Below, one piece after another: positions 15,147-17,275 of a stretch of DNA of 17,275 nt. Position numbers and translations under genes: made by a program. The stretch's first letter is position 1; each line of letters opens with the position of its first letter. The stretch comes from CAYTLQ01 sp964438715 (GTDB lineage: Bacteria; Bacteroidota; Ignavibacteria; Ignavibacteriales; Ignavibacteriaceae): contig CAYTLQ010000103.1 in NCBI GenBank assembly GCA_964438715.1, positions 1-17,275 on the forward strand, written 5' to 3'. The notes beneath the pieces are model-generated. The model was not told where the DNA came from and did no database searches. It saw only the letters and a list, made by a program, of their open reading frames with translations.

Positions 15147-16421
15147 TTACCTTGCTATTGCAAATTTACCGGTCAGATGTATGGGGATTTGCTTATTCAT
15201 CGAAAAGCCGGAAAGCAAGTAAAAATATACACCCGACGAAAATCTTCTTGCCGGTATTTTTATCACTGTTGTTTGAGAAACAATTTCTTCTGAGTGAATC
15301 AACTCTCCGGTAAGGTTGAAAACACGAAGCCTAAGACCGGATGGCAGTAATTGATCAGAGGAGAGTACCAACTGCCCATCTTGAAAATAACTGTTCAGGG
15401 TTCCGGATATTTTACCTGAATTATTGATTGAAGTAGTTTCAATATCAGTATATTTTGAATACCTGAGAATAATACCAGAGTTACCAACAGCAAATCCGCG
15501 GGTGCTGTCAAGAAATGAAACTGATTTAATGTATTGCCCTTCTGGAAGTGGGTAAACTTGCCATGTCAAACCGGTATCAACCGAAAAAATAAATTGCTGA
15601 GCAAAGTCCAACGGCGCCCAAAATTCGTTTTTTGTGCGAGGAGCTATATCTTTTGCAATACCAAAAACCTGCAGACTGGAATAGCGCCATGTTGCTCCTG
15701 CGTTATTCGAATAAACTATTCCGGTGCCATATTCAAAATCACCGCCAACACCAATTATTCGCAAGGAATCTATAAAATGAATAGCACGGATAGGTTCCGG
15801 ACTAACACATGTAGCCATCCAGTTTTCACCACCATCCGATGTACGCCAGATTACACCTGAAACATCCACATGCCCCCCAACTGCATATTTCAATTCTGCA
15901 GAACGGGTGTAAACCCGGAGTACGGGGAAAAAAGAACAGGAAACTAAAGGGACATTATTTTCCCTCCATGTCTCTCCGCCGTCAGTAGTACTAAAAAATT
16001 CTCCGCTTGTACCTCCGATTGTGCCGGTGAGTGAATCAACAAAATGAATTGTGTGAAATAATACATTATCGGGAGGTATCCGCGTTTTACTCCAGGTATC
16101 GCCACCATCAGTAGTTTTCATTACAACAGTATAGTAAATCGTATCTCCCTCAACCCATGTTAATGCCCAGCCGTATTTCCGGTTAACGAATGAAATGGAC
16201 TGAATGAGCGTCTGAACATTGGTTGGTAATAAAGTCCATGTTGTCCCACCGTCAGTGGTTCTGATTATTGTACCAGAATCACCACTCGCCCAGCCCCATA
16301 AACTATCAACGAACTGAATTCGCTCCAGGAAATTGGTGGTAGGGCTATTAACTACATCCCAACGCGCTTGCCCGAATGCTAAAGAAATCAAAAGAGTGTA
16401 AAAGCAAAAAAATTTCAGCAA
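15147..16421 (-). CDS. Asp-box (BNR/Ycf48-like) beta-propeller secreted protein with T9SS-like tail
   Basis: The 424-residue protein has a short signal peptide (LKFFCFYTLLISLAFGQA, cleavage near residue 18). Residues about 20-330 hold repeated Asp-box motifs of the SxDxGxTW kind: RTTDGGTTW, KTTDGGDTW, STTDGGETW, RTSDGGENW, SNNAGATW and SVDTGLTW, often preceded by 'FVDSLxG' strands and G-x-x-G-x-I turns. This predicts a Ycf48/sialidase-like propeller, a fold also used in secreted carbohydrate-binding proteins. The tail has LRLRVFNLTGELIHSEEI and FSSGVYFYLLSG, as in T9SS sorting domains, but lacks the NYPNPFN start. The only plausible start is TTG 16421; no ATG is available after the in-frame TAA upstream. 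Its substrate is unknown. Divergent from queC. Confidence 0.83.
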   Translation of the reverse strand: MLKFFCFYTLLISLAFGQARWDVVNSPTTNFLERIQFVDSLWGWASGDSGTIIRTTDGGTTWTLLPTNVQTLIQSISFVNRKYGWALTWVEGDTIYYTVVMKTTDGGDTWSKTRIPPDNVLFHTIHFVDSLTGTIGGTSGEFFSTTDGGETWRENNVPLVSCSFFPVLRVYTRSAELKYAVGGHVDVSGVIWRTSDGGENWMATCVSPEPIRAIHFIDSLRIIGVGGDFEYGTGIVYSNNAGATWRYSSLQVFGIAKDIAPRTKNEFWAPLDFAQQFIFSVDTGLTWQVYPLPEGQYIKSVSFLDSTRGFAVGNSGIILRYSKYTDIETTSINNSGKISGTLNSYFQDGQLVLSSDQLLPSGLRLRVFNLTGELIHSEEIVSQTTVIKIPARRFSSGVYFYLLSGFSMNKQIPIHLTGKFAIAR

Positions 16422-16716
16422 TGAATTTTCCGGTTTTATTGTATTATAATACTTAATTTACGCTTCAAATGAGAAAACAGAAACAGTAAATTTTTGCTCA
16501 CTATCAGTTCGACTGAAAACTTCGGTTCAGTAAAAAATATACAGCAAAGGCTAATAAAAACCTGTTAATTTCAGCAGAGTATGGTTCCCGCAAAAAAAAT
16601 TTCGAATGAACCGAAATCAATGGAAAACTAATAAAAAACAACTGTCAGTTATTTTTTCCCAAAAATGTTGTTATGATTATATTTATATTTTATATTTTTC
16701 TAACAAACGGATAAGT
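16422..16716. other. divergent intergenic region between the Asp-box gene and queC
   Basis: This 295-nt AT-rich region must hold promoters for both divergent genes. A perfect 9-bp inverted repeat, TTCGGTTCA (16521-16529) and TGAACCGAA (16607-16615), has arms 77 nt apart; this is suggestive but could be chance. On the minus strand a TATAAT near the Asp-box gene start has a TTGAAG upstream, at a short (about 14-nt) spacing. A queC promoter candidate is listed separately. No coding remnant was seen. Confidence 0.4.
16668..16698 (+). promoter_or_regulatory. candidate queC promoter (TTG-N20-TATATTTT)
   Basis: TTG (16668-16670), exactly 20 nt, then TATATTTT (16691-16698) matches the Bacteroidota -33/-7 form with the same spacing as the candidate before the flippase gene. 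Transcription would begin near 16703, about 14 nt before ATG 16717. The region is AT-rich, so chance matches are easy. Confidence 0.28.
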
Positions 16717-17247
16717 ATGAAGGCGATAATTGCTGTAAGTGGTGGAATGGATAGTTGTGTTACTGCCGCAATCGCAAAAGAAGAATATGAGCTGGCATTT
16801 GCTCATTTTAACTATGGCCAGCGAACGCAACAACGCGAATTAAAGGCTTTTAACGAAATTGCTGATTATTACGGCATAAAGGAACGAATGATCTTTGATA
16901 TGAGTTATTTCAGCCGGATAGGGTCTTCTTCTCTTACCGACTATTCGATGACAGTCTCGCAAGCCGACCTAAATTCAAAAGAAATCCCAAGTTCTTATGT
17001 CCCATTCAGAAATGGCAACATTCTCGCCGCCTGCGTAAGTTGGGCTGAAGGTATTTCCGCCAGGGCGATATTTATTGGTGCAGTTTATGAAGATGCAAGT
17101 GGTTATCCCGATTGCCGACCTGAATTCTACGAAGCCTTTGAAAAAATGGTTAAAATTGGAACAAAACCTGACTCGGGTATTGTTATAAAAACACCAATTA
17201 TTCATATGACAAAAGAACAAATAATTAAAAAAGGTATTGCTCTGAAT
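16717..17247 (+). CDS. queC: 7-cyano-7-deazaguanine synthase, C-terminus missing at the right edge
   Basis: QueC converts 7-carboxy-7-deazaguanine to preQ0 with ATP and ammonia, on the way to queuosine. The visible 177 residues carry the PP-loop SGGMDS at about residues 8-13, AHFNYGQRTQQRELKA, SSYVPFRNGNIL, and IFIGAVYEDASGYPDCRPEF with EAFEKM, all characteristic, plus IKTPIIHMTKEQIIKKG near the end. The start is ATG 16717, where the family's 'MKAIIAVSGG' begins; the in-frame ATG at 16606 would add 37 unrelated residues. Full-length enzymes have about 40-50 more residues, including the TWSCY-like segment and the C-terminal Cys cluster that binds zinc; these are missing. After about 17247 the sequence matches a sequencing adapter, so the TGA at 17266-17268 is probably not genuine. 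Confidence 0.92.
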
Positions 17248-17275
17248 CTATCTCATACACACATCTGACGCTGCT
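17248..17275. other. probable Nextera/Tn5 adapter contamination at the contig end
   Basis: Aligned without gaps to the Nextera read-1 adapter (mosaic end CTGTCTCTTATACACATCT continuing GACGCTGCC), these 28 bases match at 24 positions; the segment ACACATCTGACGCTGC (17259-17274) matches exactly. The match starts where QueC similarity stops. The adapter sequence is from memory. This is best explained as untrimmed library adapter, not genomic DNA. Confidence 0.85.

Noticed and set aside
15534..15860. Plus-strand 108-codon frame inside the Asp-box gene
   Set aside because: Antisense to the Trp/Asp-rich repeats; Cys-rich composition is the reverse complement of Asp-box codons, not a real gene.
16606..16716. 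ATG 16606 as the queC start
   Set aside because: The 37 extra residues are AT-rich-DNA-like (many Lys/Tyr/Ile), and the family N-terminus begins exactly at ATG 16717.
1..17275. CRISPR array, transposon, phage or defence system
   Set aside because: No spaced direct repeats, transposase or integrase motifs, terminal inverted repeats or defence domains were seen on either strand.

Overview
The window is AT-rich bacterial DNA, apparently from the Ignavibacteria/Chlorobi-Bacteroidota lineage. The main pointers are two secreted proteins with type IX secretion (T9SS) C-terminal sorting domains, one carrying the NYPNPFN signature common in Ignavibacteriota; AT-rich intergenic DNA with few good Shine-Dalgarno sites; and two candidate promoters of the Bacteroidota form (TTG, 20 nt, TAnnTTTT). 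The right edge looks like a contig end: the last ~28 bases resemble the Nextera/Tn5 sequencing adapter, so the final gene (queC) is cut and its stop codon is probably artificial.

Layout. Positions 1-3969 (minus) hold a tightly packed envelope operon, read right to left: a membrane-anchored YkuD (L,D-transpeptidase-like) protein with Ser where the catalytic Cys is expected, a lipoprotein, an Omp85/BamA-TamA-like outer-membrane protein, a YhcH/EbgC-family protein and the start of a small membrane protein. Positions 4237-5940 (plus) encode an FG-GAP/VCBS-repeat protein with a T9SS tail. Positions 5941-6294 hold a decayed remnant of a LuxR-type helix-turn-helix. Enolase (6295-7587) follows and ends in a strong intrinsic terminator. 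Positions 7683-11166 form a small surface-polysaccharide cluster: a Wzx-type flippase and two GT4 glycosyltransferases. A gap at 11167-11498 holds a strong hairpin, a near-perfect Shine-Dalgarno and a possible 37-residue ORF. NadA quinolinate synthase (11499-12446) converges on an orphan sensor histidine kinase (12488-13705, minus). Upstream of the kinase on the minus strand are a DAHP synthase with an N-terminal regulatory domain (GTG start at 14856) and an Asp-box propeller protein with a T9SS-like tail (15147-16421). Divergent from that is queC (16717 to the right edge).

Functionally the window mixes housekeeping metabolism (glycolysis, NAD synthesis, the first shikimate step, queuosine precursor synthesis) with cell-surface functions (outer-membrane assembly, glycan export, T9SS cargo). 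I see no CRISPR array, rRNA, tRNA, transposase, phage gene or recognisable defence system. The points most worth checking are the Cys-to-Ser YkuD protein in its Omp85 operon, the LuxR remnant, the hairpin/SD/small-ORF block and the adapter-like right end.
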